NCBI GenBank assembly: GCA_019915135.1
Contig: JAHLMK010000023.1
Coordinates: 186,001-250,000, forward strand
Length of the DNA: 64,000 bases
Direction of reading: 5' to 3'
Source: Strobilurus pachycystidiatus
Taxonomy: Eukaryota > Basidiomycota > Agaricomycetes > Agaricales > Physalacriaceae
This document shows positions 23,750-34,477 of the stretch, in pieces (position 1 is the stretch's first letter; every line of letters starts with the position of its first letter). A program made the translations under genes and the position numbers. The notes under the pieces are model-generated. The model made no database searches. It was not told where the DNA came from and saw only the letters and a program-made list of their open reading frames with translations.

Positions 23750-24395
23750 GATCGCGAATCCGAAGTTTTCGAGTCGGCATCGGAATAGGCAAGAGCCCGG
23801 GAGTATTCTGTAAACAGAGGCAAATCTTCTCCTCCGTCCCTTCTTCGGATGCTATGGGACAAGGGCGGTTAACCAAGCAATGTGAGACATGAGTTTATAT
23901 TGTTTGATGACTGGAAACTCTACCTATCCCGGCAACCCGCCTCAAGTCAATCCAACAAGTTCAAATCATCAGTAGGCCCACGCATTACACACTGGTGACC
24001 GGCTGGATGCCAGCATACATTTTACATAAACCCGACGAGCATCACGACCCGCCGACGCGGGGATGTCTTGGCCGCCGCACTGTTGTAAGTACTTTCGTTT
24101 ATTCAACTTATTGATGTTGAATACTTCAATAAACAATTGACGACGGTCCACTGAAAACGTTCACTGCATTCGGACGCTCACTTCCTAGCCTATTGAATGG
24201 TTCTGGTCGAGCGATTGTCATCACTGCTCCTGTTCCTACATGCCAATGAATGTGCTTACATCCCCATCCTGTCGCTCGAGCTGGGAGGGACTTCAACTTT
24301 CAAGTGCCAATGCCGACTCGCCGCCTTTAATTTTTTTCACACTCCGAAAGTCGGCATCCTTCCACGTGATTCTCTTTTTTTCTCTATCGACAACG
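23750..24395. other. Divergent promoter region
   Basis: About 645 bases between the divergent ferredoxin and zuotin starts. Pyrimidine-rich just before the zuotin ATG (TTTTTTTCTCTAT-type leader). No gene seen. Confidence 0.35.
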
Positions 24396-26133
24396 ATGGC
24401 AACGATACGCGCCCCTCCGCTCCCCGCATCCTACACCGCGCCCTCCTCCTCGTCATCCTCCAAAATCACACCGAACATCAAGCGGCGCATTCTTCCCGCG
24501 GGCCAGGCCTTCCTGACCCATCTGCGCCTGACGCTGCACCATGAGGGTTCATTCTTGAAGCATGATCACCATATGAATGAAGAGCGCGAGCGCGAGGCCG
24601 CCGCTGCGGGACCGTCGAATGGCGTCGAGGACGATCTGGGCGTTGGGGAAGAGCCGGAGACGGCGGAGCTGTTGGCGTTGGATCCGAAAGAGTGGAAGGT
24701 GCGTCGGCGAGCGATGAGGCTTCGAGAGAACTAACCCGTGCTGGGGTAGAAACAAGACCACTACGCCGTCCTGGGTCTTTCCCACCTCCGATACACTGCC
24801 AGCCCGGAGCAGATCAAGATCGCTCGTATGTCTCCTCCCACTCCCACTTCCAACTTGTATACTCAACCTAATCCAATCTAATCCAGACCGCAAAAAGGTA
24901 TTGAAGCACCACCCGGACAAGAAAGCCGGCTCGGGCATCGCGCCCGACGCCACCGCCTCCGCGCTGGGCATAAACACCAACGACGACGCCTTCTTCAAGT
25001 GCATTCAAAAAGCCCACGAGGTCCTCACCAACCCCGAGAAGCGGCGCCAATTCGACAGCGCAGACCCACAGCTCCTCGAGGATTTGGAGTCGCACGACCT
25101 CGCGTCGCTCAAGACCCGCATCAAAGAGAAAGAGAAAGCGTCAGAGGCTGAAAAGGACGCGAACTTCATCAAGTCGTTCACGCGCGTGTTCGAGCTTGAG
25201 GCGCGCTTCAGCAAGAAGCAGCCGGTGCCGATGCTGGGCGCGATCGACGCGAGCAAAGCGCACGTGGAAGAATTCTACGACTTTTGGTACAACTTTGATA
25301 GCTGGAGGAGTTTCGAGTGGTATGACAAGGAGGTCAATGAGGGGAGTGATAGGTGTGTTGCATTTGTTGTTCCTTTTCTCGTTTCTTTTGTTGACGCGTT
25401 CATAAAGCCGTGACGACAAGCGGTACACTGAGAAGAAGAACAAGAGTGAGAGGGCGAGGAGAAAGAAGGAGGATATTGCAAGGTTGAGGAGTATCGTGGA
25501 TTTGACGCTGAGGTATGTGCTCTCCCGTGTCTCGTCTTATGTCCCGTGTCCTCACTACACATGCATCTGCAGTGCGGACCCGCGGATCAAGCGTATCAAG
25601 CAGGAGGAGAAAGCGGCGCGCGAGCAGAAGAAGGCGGCCAAGTCAGGAACCAACACTGGGGCTAACACGCCGAAGGGGAAGAGTAAGGAAGAGGAGGAGG
25701 CGGAGAAGAAGGCGAAGGAGGAGGAGGAAAAGGTGCGTTGTGTGATTTTGTTACGTGGTGATTTCGTGCCTTGCTCGTTCATCGCGTTTGCTTCCATCGC
25801 GTTTGATCTGGTGCCTTTGCTTTCCATCGCGTCTCGTCTGATGATGATGATCCTTATCCCCTTCTCTTCTACCCCCGCCCATCATCCCACTTGTTATTGT
25901 CTGCTCTCGTTACTGCACTTCCTACTCGTCTTTCTCGTCACTGTACTTCCCACTCTTTTGTTCCCGCCCTACTTCTGTGCTGTTCTGTTCTGTTCTTCTC
26001 CCGCCTTACACCCGTCTATCATTAACACCAAATTTTCTAGGCTGCGCGGGCAGAAGCGAAGAAGGCCAAAGCCGCGGCTGCTAACGCTGCTAAGAAGGCG
26101 AGGAGGGCCCAGCGCGCTGAGGGCGAGGCTTGA
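24396..26133 (+). CDS. ZUO1: Zuotin, ribosome-associated J-domain protein
   Basis: Partner of Ssz1 in the ribosome-associated complex; stimulates Ssb Hsp70 on nascent chains. The J domain runs from KQDHYAVLGLSHLRY through KKVLKHHPDKKAG with the required HPD. The zuotin homology region follows (FIKSFTRVFELEARFSKKQP, VEEFYDFWYNFDSWRSFEWY, DKRYTEKKNKSERARRKKED), then a long highly charged helix rich in Glu/Lys/Ala. It ends KARRAQRAEGEA shortly after the charged helix, without the C-terminal helical bundle known from yeast. The last intron (about 25733-26040) is roughly 300 bases, much longer than others in the window, and pyrimidine rich. Start MATIRAPPLPAS is the first in-frame ATG. Confidence 0.9.
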
Positions 26134-26239
26134 GACCTCCGTGATCTTCTTTTCTTTAGAATCTCGGTGTGTGTCAGTAACTATGTGTTGTCAAATTCTT
26201 GTGCTGTGTCGAACTGCACCCCCTCAATACCCCTTCATC

Positions 26240-26512
26240 TTTGTTGTATGTCTGAGGTGAGGGATATTTTCGCTCGAGGGCTTGATCTTCTCTTCGCTTG
26301 AGCGCTTGATCATCTTAGAATTCTGCTGTCAGTACCCGAAATTACGCTTGACCGTCTATCTTTGTCGCCAATTTCGCACAGGTCTGAGGTGAGCGGTATT
26401 TCTTTCCAGGGCTTGGTCTTCTTTTCTTTCTGTACCATTGGGTATCAATGATGCGAAATAACAAGTCATACCGCCTGACCGAGCTATCTTTGTCGACAAT
26501 TTCGCATGCAGC
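26240..26512 (+). repeat. Two-copy imperfect tandem repeat after zuotin
   Basis: A unit of roughly 130 bases occurs twice in the same direction. Shared blocks are GTCTGAGGTGAG with a following GAGGGCTTGATCTTCT/CAGGGCTTGGTCTTCT, and CTATCTTTGTCGCCAATTTCGCA/CTATCTTTGTCGACAATTT. It lies in the non-coding gap 26134-26688; nothing else is seen in that gap apart from a TATA box. Confidence 0.6.
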
Positions 26513-26652
26513 GGGTCATCTGACACGATACGGCTGAGTGGCGCTGCCATCCCCATTGCTAATATTGAAAATTCGAAATGCTCAACCCTTCCGTTTCTGA
26601 CAAAGAAGACGGTGAATGACGTTGGCTTCTTGGAGTCCGAGTAGGCGAGGGG

Positions 26653-26659
26653 TATAAAG
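26653..26659 (+). promoter_or_regulatory. TATA box of the M28-like gene
   Basis: TATAAAG lies 36 bases upstream of the ATG at 26689. Confidence 0.55.
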
Positions 26660-26688
26660 CCTCAAGGACCACGAGTTTCATCGCAAAG

Positions 26689-28680
26689 ATGCTGCGTATG
26701 CATATTTTCTTCGCGCTCGCAACCGCCTTCCTTTCCGGATCCCATGTCCGTGCCCAGCTAGACCAGAGGGCGGAGCAGATCTTCCAGGACAGGCTCTGGC
26801 AGACTAATCTTCGCGGGCCGCGATGGAGTGCGTTTGATTTCCGCCGAGGACCTGGACGCGTGTATTGATTTTTTTCTGAAGCGGGCAACGACAACCAGAA
26901 CGTCCTGACCGACTCGGTCGCGCGCTCCTTGAGCCTCGCAGGGCTGGACGTGCAGAGGCTAAACTATACCATTGACAGGTATGGTAACGTTATCCGCTCC
27001 ATTCGCTCCAATCCAACTAATCTGAACCCCTACCCAGATGGGATCCTCGCTGGTGGTCGCTCACGCTCCAGCTGCGGAACGGCACCGCCCTAGCGCTCCC
27101 GACGACGGGGTACTGGCCGTACAGCGGCAACAGCGGTCTGGGGGGCGTCACGGGCCCGCTCCACGACGCGGGAACCTACGCGCTCAAGGCGAACGGGGAC
27201 GGGAACAACGCGACGCTCAACTTCTCAAACGCGTCGGGGAGCATAGTGTTCTTCGACAACCCGAGCCCGACGAGAAATTACAGCGAGCCGGGGTATAAGC
27301 TCCTAGGGACGGGACGAGACATCGGGGCGGGGGAGATTCCCGAGGTGAGTTCGTTGTCTTTTCTTTCTCTTCTCCCGCCAATCCCGTCTATAGCTCGGAA
27401 ACCTAACCAACCCGCACTGGCAGTCGGCGAAGACGCTGGACTTTACGGCGTTGAAGGCGCGAGGCGTGTTGGGCGTGATCGCGGCATGGGTGAACACGTC
27501 GGACGCGGACGCGGCGCTGCAGTTTCTTCCGAACGTCGGTGCGACGGGGAATGGGAGCGTGCTGTATGAGGTCCCGGCGGTGTATGTGGGGAGTGCGACG
27601 GGGGAGTTGATCAGGGAGCTGATTGGGGAGGGGGAGGTGGAGAGCGCGACGGTGGTGCTTGATGCGCCGAGTGTGAGCGCGACGAGCGAAACAGTCATTG
27701 GGCATTTGAAGGGAACGGGAGGAGGGAACGAGACGCTGATTGTGTATACACATAGTGAGTGGTCCAAGCAAAGAGATGAAGATGAAGTGTGCTAACACTC
27801 GAGACTAGGCGATGGGCCGTCTATCATTGAGGAGAACGGTAAGATTGCCCGTGTGATTTTCCTCTTCTGACAACTGACGTGAATTTTGTATGTAGGTCCG
27901 ATACTGCTGCTCACAATTGCGGAATACTTTGCCCGCAACCCGCTTTCCATTAACCTCGAGTGCGCTCCATCCCCTCCTCTCATCCCGGCCGCCTGACCTC
28001 CCTCACAGCTTCGTGATAACAACAGGCCACATGTCCGGCGGGCACCTCAACGAGTCCGCCTGGATGACCTCCGCGCCCGGCGCGGCCATCCTCGCCAACG
28101 CACGCGCCGCGGTGGTTTGTGAGCACTTTGGTGCCATCGAGTGGAAGGATGAGTTTGTGGATGGCGTGCCGACGTATCAGGCGACGGGAAAGATGGAGCC
28201 GATGTGGACCATGGCGTAAGTTCAGGTTGGATCTGAAAACTAGTACTAATGGCCTACTATCAGGAACGGCTCCGCGCTGAGCGACAACCTTCACCAGGTG
28301 TATATCGATGCGTTTGACGGCTCGGATTCGCAGATCCGCATGGCTCTGCTCGCGCCGCAGACTGTAAACGGGGTGCTTTCGAAATGGTTGGTGACACCGA
28401 ACCCTGCATTCCTCTCCATGATTTCTGAGTCCTTTTTTGCTAGGTACGGCGCAGGCGGCAGCAGCATCCTCGGATATTCTCAGATACCTACCATCGGGTA
28501 TGTATTCAGTGTGTGGTATGGTGAACTGTATCTAATACTTTTGATCCTAGGATAATACCACAACCTGACTACCTGTGGGCGGCGATGTCCGACGGCGGCT
28601 GGAGCAAGCTCGATGTGTCCGTGGCGATTGAGCAGATCAACATCATCTTGAAGTTGCTCAAAGGGCTGGATGCTTTGTAA
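26689..28680 (+). CDS. Secreted M28-like peptidase homologue with PA-type insert
   Basis: A predicted secreted protein of about 520 residues (signal peptide MLRMHIFFALATAFLSGSHV, then AQLDQRAEQ). Many N-glycosylation sequons occur (NGT, NNAT, NFS, NAS, NTS, NGS, NET). The middle segment LKARGVLGVIAAWVNTSDAD resembles a protease-associated domain. ETLIVYTHSDGPSIIEENGP followed by ILLLTIAEYFARNPL and EFVITTGHMSGGHLN resemble the core of M28 aminopeptidases, with HSD and EEN at the place of metal ligands. The usual Asp and paired Glu are not all evident, so activity is uncertain. Seven or more exons; the first two joins are less clear than the rest. It could be a non-enzymatic relative. Confidence 0.68.
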
Positions 28681-28938
28681 GTTGAGGGAGTGGGGCAATT
28701 TGAAAAACGAGCAATCCAGCGGAGTCCGGACACTAGTACTTCTTGCAGAAGTACTTCGGATGGGGATAGCCTCCCAACAATTGGTGCTCGAAGCCTCTCC
28801 CATAAAAGCGGCGCTAGACCTATACAGCGCGGTAATTATGTATGTAGATACAATGTATATTTTTCTTGTATTGTCCGCCCGGGTATACCCATCCAAGATC
28901 CCAAAAAAGACAGAAGAAAAGAAACCCAAACTCCAACT

Positions 28939-29870
28939 TCACAACTTTGACATAGTGGGCTGCATCTTGTTCAACAGTGCTGATGCGATCACTCGTCCAG
29001 TATCCTTATTTATGACCTATGATTACTTAGACAAGACTCGTTTATCAAAAGGCGAGGATGCTTACCTCGCAGCGCGAAGTCATTACCCGGCCGCCGAGTG
29101 ATACTGACGTACTGATGATACGAATACGTGCGCCACTGTTGATTCATGAGGAATAGTATGGAGGCAAGAGCAAGGACCTACAGCGACGCCGGCGAATGGA
29201 ATAGGATGTTCATTCCCTGTGTAACACCAACACCATTATTGCCTTGCATAAGGCCTAAGACGACAAGCGGTGTACTGCAGCAGCTAGAGGTACAAACGGT
29301 AAGCATCGCAATGATCAGCAACGATGGCAGCTCACTTGTCGATCAAGTACGCGATGCATCCGCCGTGTAGCATACCCGCGCCATTCAACATGCCTACCGT
29401 AAAGACGCGTAAGACATAAACACTCGACTCGGAGCGCGCCCAGGCTCACCCTTGTTTATGACCACCTCCGCGATGGTCGTCGCTTCCATCCGGCCGTGGT
29501 GCTCTAGCCGGCGGTCCACGCTGACATCGACGAACTTGACGTCCTTGCCGGCCTTGTAGCCGAAGCACTCGCCATCCCCGACGCCGTATGAGAAGAAGGT
29601 GTTGTAATTCAGCTGTTTCACGAAATCGGGAGCGTTCCCGGTCGTCGAAGAGATGTCGCCGTGCTGTGGTAAGGACGCGGGGTCGACCCACACGTCAGAG
29701 GATAATGTTGATGCCATTCGAGAGCGGGATGTTGATGTTGATGGGAGGGTGAGGGTGGTCTCGATGGCGGAGGCTGATATACGAGCAGACGACATTGAGG
29801 ACAAGAATGGATACAAGTATGTGGCAGTCTCCCGAAGGTGCAGGGGCACTGGCAGCTGAGTAGAGTTCAT
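28939..29870 (-). CDS. Hotdog-fold acyl-CoA thioesterase-like protein
   Basis: Belongs to the 4HBT/ACOT13-like thioesterases, which hydrolyse acyl-CoA or related thioesters. Exons in order carry APDFVKQLNYNTFFSYGVGD, LEHHGRMEATTIAEVVINKG, GMLNGAGMLHGGCIAYLIDK (the hotdog active-site helix with HGG), CCSTPLVVLGLMQGNNGVGV, TQGMNILFHSPASL, STSVSLGGRVMTSRCE and VINKDTGRVIASALLNKMQP, ending MSKL. About 240 residues. The start is uncertain: MNSTQLPV at 29870 is the first in-frame ATG, but MSSARISAS about 25 codons later would also give a full domain. The substrate cannot be inferred. Confidence 0.82.
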
Positions 29871-32216
29871 TCATTGCTCCACTCCGCGAGTTTTTATATC
29901 GTTACCTCGCAACGGGTACAGGCAGAAGGCGGACTAGGACACGTGTGAGGAGAAGGCCCGTCTCATAGGAATCTTCTTTACTAAGGTTCCCCGCGCATTC
30001 AGTAAAGTAACTTCCCGGCGAATACATAGATATGCAGGTCGAGCTGGGAGCGGAGTTTCTGCGGATCCCTGCAGACGACGATTCATTGGTTTCCCTAAGC
30101 CGAACAAGTTATGTTAGGCCCTTCATACACAGAGTACAGATCCAGAGTAGACAGACAGATACCCCAGATTCGGTGTGTATACAGGGCTGTCTGCCGCAGG
30201 TGCAAGGAGAGATCGTTGGGACATCTGGGATCCACTAGAACGAGGTGGGACGTGTAATGGTGGATCATATCGACAGAGCCTCGCGGACCAGATCGCCGAA
30301 GAGCGTAGCAGCGATAGTCGATTAGGTATAGCGTTCAATTCCAGAAGCCCAAGATCGACCGTCCTAAGTAGCATTTAACAAGGCTGAACGCGATCGAGAC
30401 TCAGCTCGCCACGTGTCGCGCACACTATGTACGTTGCACGATGCGGGGGAAACACGTACTTACTTACAAGGCTCTCTCTTGCATCTGGAATCCGCATGCG
30501 TGTGCCTTTAGCTCTTACTCAGCCATATTCCGTCTATCCAAAAGACCTGGGGTTACCTTCAGTAAACAGCCCGGACTTGCCTTTAGATGTTGATCAAGAC
30601 TGCAGTGACGGGCGCGTAGCGTAGCTTGAGCACTTGCTGTGCAGTATTATTGAATCCCTCAAATTGCTCCATTGGTTTTCTGCCCATCGACGCATCATCT
30701 AATCTTGCAGATTTCCGCTTGCGTCACAGTGATAAAGAGGACGCCTTCGCCTAGCGGATCCTCTGCCTTGACATACTTGAGACGTTGAGACCGGATCTCC
30801 AGCTTAGTCCAGTGTCGTGATGGTCGCGGCACGCGTCGCCCGCGGGGGAAATCACTATACTATGCATACGGATCCATCGCGTCGCTTATCGAAGAATTGC
30901 CACTGACTTGAATACATTGGGCCGAGGCGCCTATGCCATCGGACCTCGGAAAGTGAGAGGGCTGACCCTGAAGCCGAGTGCGTTCTCTGTAGCAGGCCGC
31001 AATGAATCAATCTATGAGTGAGTCTATCTTGGCCGACATCGAATGTCATGGGGGCCGATTCTTCAACGCTTGCCGAAGGGCTCCACAAAGAAAACTTTCG
31101 AAGGCACTGACAGCTCAACAAATCTCTCAACGTTGCCGCCCGTCTCCGACGTCTTGACTCTTGAGACGAGCCCTCGCGCGGCGGTCTGTTACTAGGCACG
31201 GAAACATCGAGCACGACGCCTCGCTCAACGGCGCAGGAGCGTTTCAGACGGTGGCAACAACAGTTCCCAAACATGGTGATTCCAAGTCGATTCTCTCAAG
31301 GAGCTCAACTTGACGTTTCATTCACAACTGATTCAATCTAATACTCATCAATTCTCATCAATCATGATCATGACTTGTGGACATCTATCTCCTCATGCGC
31401 GCATCCGTACTTTACTGAGTGATTGAGTCGCGACTCGGTCCCACAAATGCCGGACCACCGACTCGGAAATGGCCCTTCAGCGCCCTGCTATTGCTTGCGA
31501 GCGTGGCCAGTACCAGAGAGTCTCTATGGATTCGACGACGTGTTACGTTCACTCTGACAGTTCTCACCGCCCCGACAATACCCATGTCGGTGCATCTTTG
31601 TGCCGACTTACCAATAGAGTCTCGGCAAGCGTACCGCTGCAAACAGTCATTAGTAAAATATCGTCAAAAACCCAACTGTCATTGAGTCAGAAGGCTCAGG
31701 AACCCATTCGCAACTCGCTGCAAGTGAGCTGCTATTTCCTACAGTCAGCCTAAAATCCCGAACTCTACTGATCCGAAGTCTGTTAGATGTATTTCGATCG
31801 CGACTGGCCAGTGCCAGTGGGTGCCGATTGATCGGCTCCACGTGTGTGGCTTTTTCCTCCTCCGTTGAAGTCCGTTGAACACGTCTGTCCAGCCTCGCCG
31901 ATTCGGTGAGAGTCACGTCCGGCAACCCGACGCGTCATGTACTCTTCTCGCCCGTACCCAATCATCTATCGTTTCTTGCCGGTCTCCCAGTCTTGTCCGA
32001 CCTTCATCTGACGGGGATACGGTGACGACTTACTAACATTGCGTACCTTGTTTAGCAAGACATACAGAAGTAGCGATCCGTTGATTAAGGTGCTACATCG
32101 CTTGCTCGCGCCACATCACCATTATTAATGTATTCTCGACCGTACTGTCACCGAGCGACTCTCCAAAGCACCTTACCAAGCGGCGTTCATAGCCATGGGC
32201 GACGCGCAATATCTTG
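29871..32216. other. Long intergenic region, no convincing gene
   Basis: About 2.3 kb with scattered short open frames on both strands, none with a recognisable motif or a consistent exon chain. I saw no terminal repeat or array. It may contain decayed sequence. Confidence 0.35.
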
Positions 32217-32223
32217 TATAAAG
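32217..32223 (+). promoter_or_regulatory. TATA box of the Zn2Cys6 regulator gene
   Basis: TATAAAG lies 54 bases upstream of the ATG at 32277. Confidence 0.5.
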
Positions 32224-32276
32224 GACTTTCAAGTTTCAGTCATCTGTGTACCAATCAATACATATTCTCTCAGCGT

Positions 32277-34242
32277 ATGTCTGGATCGACGGGCCGTAGT
32301 AAATCTCAGTCTCCCAGCGCTTCCACAATTCTACACAAGGGTGGCGCATGCTTGAACTGTCGTCGGCGTAAAATTGTACGCCCTTTGTCCTTACCTTGTC
32401 ACTGTTTAATTTGTCCTTTTGCGTAGAGATGTGATGGAAAGCGCCCATTGTGCGGGCCGTGCTCTTCCTCGGATGCATTCAGGGACTGCGAGTACACGGA
32501 TGCTGGAACTACGCGAACGCAGGCCTTGGAAGCGCAGATCAGCGTTCTTCAGAAACGTATAGCCGACCTGGAACACTCGGCTCACTCTAGCAGCTCATCC
32601 TCCAGTGAACCGTACGGTGACTCAGTCATGTTGTCTTCGTTGCCGTACCGTGGAACCTTGCAGGTAAGCGTCTATCGCATTCATAGATTTGCGTCTGAAT
32701 GTTTTTCCTTCCAAGGGTCACCTTCCACCTTCAGTGCTAGAGTCAGCGTGAGTGGCGCATCTCATGCATTTAGCCCCGTGATTTCTCACTCGTGGAACAG
32801 ATTGCACACATTCATATCGCAGTGCCCAGATCTGGGATTTTTCCTGAATATCTCGAGGTTTCGTGAATCTGCACTGTCCTTCAAGCCTGGTGCAGAACGC
32901 CCGTCACCGGCTCTTCTTAGTGCAGCTCATCTCTGGGGCATTCACCTGTCCGGGGGAGAGGTTGCATCAAGTCATGAAGACTCCTTTCTTACTAGAACCG
33001 TAGAGCTAACTGCTCAAGGGATAGTGAACCATCACTCACAAGCTGTCCTGCAATGTATTCAAGCCAACGTTCTACTAGCCCAATACTTCTTTCGAAATCA
33101 GCGAATCTTAGAAGGGCGCTATCATGCCAACGCGGCAATGTCTCTTGTTATCAGCACGCGACTACACACGATTCGATCTTCTGACCCTCCTCGGGTGGAT
33201 TCAATTCTTGGTCTACCCGGAGAGTTATCCGATCCCAAAGATGAGATTGAGGAGGGCGAACGTATCAACGGCTTCTGGACGGTGTTGGCTCTGAATAATT
33301 GTTGGACCGCAGCCGATGGGACGCCATCTAATCTTTCCTATTCGACTCCAGGAGGACGAATTGATGTCCCGTGGCCGCTAGAGATGTTTGAATATTCTCA
33401 GGTGGGTCTCAAACGACTTTCGACTCGTGACACTGAGACTGATTTTCTCTTCCTAGAATTCCCTGCCGACTGGGTACACTACGACTCACACAGTACAGAA
33501 TTTCCTGATTAGACAGCCGGATAGCGGCAACTCGACCTTAGCTCTTTACGCGAAGGCGTCAATTCTCCTAGATCAGGCTTCTCGCATAGGCTACAAGTTT
33601 AAGCCTGGTACGCCCCCTTGTCATCCAGACACGCGTGTTTGCTCACTCCGAGACAGGAATGGCTCAACAAGAGGCTTCTCAGTTCTTCGCCTCATTCACG
33701 TCCTTGGAACAGGTCATATCTGGATTTATCTCAAGTTTGCCACCAATCGACGTATTCATTAGTAGAACCAGCCGCTCAACGGTTCTACTGGTGCACTCGA
33801 TCGCTCATGCTTCGATGATACGTTTGCATGCGCCCTTCCTCACAAGGAACCCTTCATCTCGTGGTCGTGTCGTCACGAGCACCCGGGCCCTCGTTCAGAC
33901 TCTGCAGACACTGGACGTCGCCAACATCGGGTTTATCGACGCTATCATGGGGGTGAATACTCATCACTTCGTCTGCGATCCCATTTCATGTCTCACATCT
34001 CATCTCAGATCATATGGGCAATGGTTTCTCAAGTTCTTATCCACGAGATAGCGTCTGCGGCTGGCGGCGCCAAGAATGAACCTCAACAACTTTTGAACGT
34101 AATCATGACCGCCATGGGCCAAGCACACTGTCCATTTATAGGTCAGCTCAATCATAAGTATCATTCGAGAAAGATGCTCAGACAAACCGCAGATGCTCAG
34201 CTTATACTAATCCGCCGACTTTATTCGGACACGATAAATTAG
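32277..34242 (+). CDS. Zn2Cys6 transcription factor
   Basis: Fungal regulator with an N-terminal binuclear zinc cluster. CLNCRRRKI joins over an intron (about 32374-32426) to RCDGKRPLCGPC and FRDCEY, giving all six Cys. A linker and dimerisation coil follow (RTQALEAQISVLQKRIADLE), then a fungal-specific regulator domain (LGFFLNISRFRESALSF, SPALLSAAHLWGIHLSG, ANVLLAQYFFRNQRILEGRY, EEGERINGFWTVLALNNCW). Exons then read NSLPTGYTTTHTVQNFLIRQ and on to PQQLLNVIMTAMGQAHCPFI. About 550 residues. Exact C-terminus is uncertain. It is about half identical, over the regulator domain, to the split gene at 37236-38614 and 56676-57376. Confidence 0.85.
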
Positions 34243-34477
34243 TCGATCGACGTTAAATAATATGAGAGCTATGATACTTCTACTTAATGTTACTGAGTGG
34301 CGCGCCACCGAAAGTACACAATTATCACATGGTAGACAGACATGCACAGGACTAATAGTAATAGTACTTAATACTTACCACGCCTCGGAACTAATGACAC
34401 TCGTTCGTTTATGCACCCATACGCGGGAAACTGGAATACATGTATTCTCAATCTACGAATGTCACCAAGATCCTAAA

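Noticed and set aside
29871..32216. Several 60-140-residue open frames in the long gap
   Set aside because: None has a motif, a splice partner or sensible composition; they overlap on opposite strands as expected by chance.
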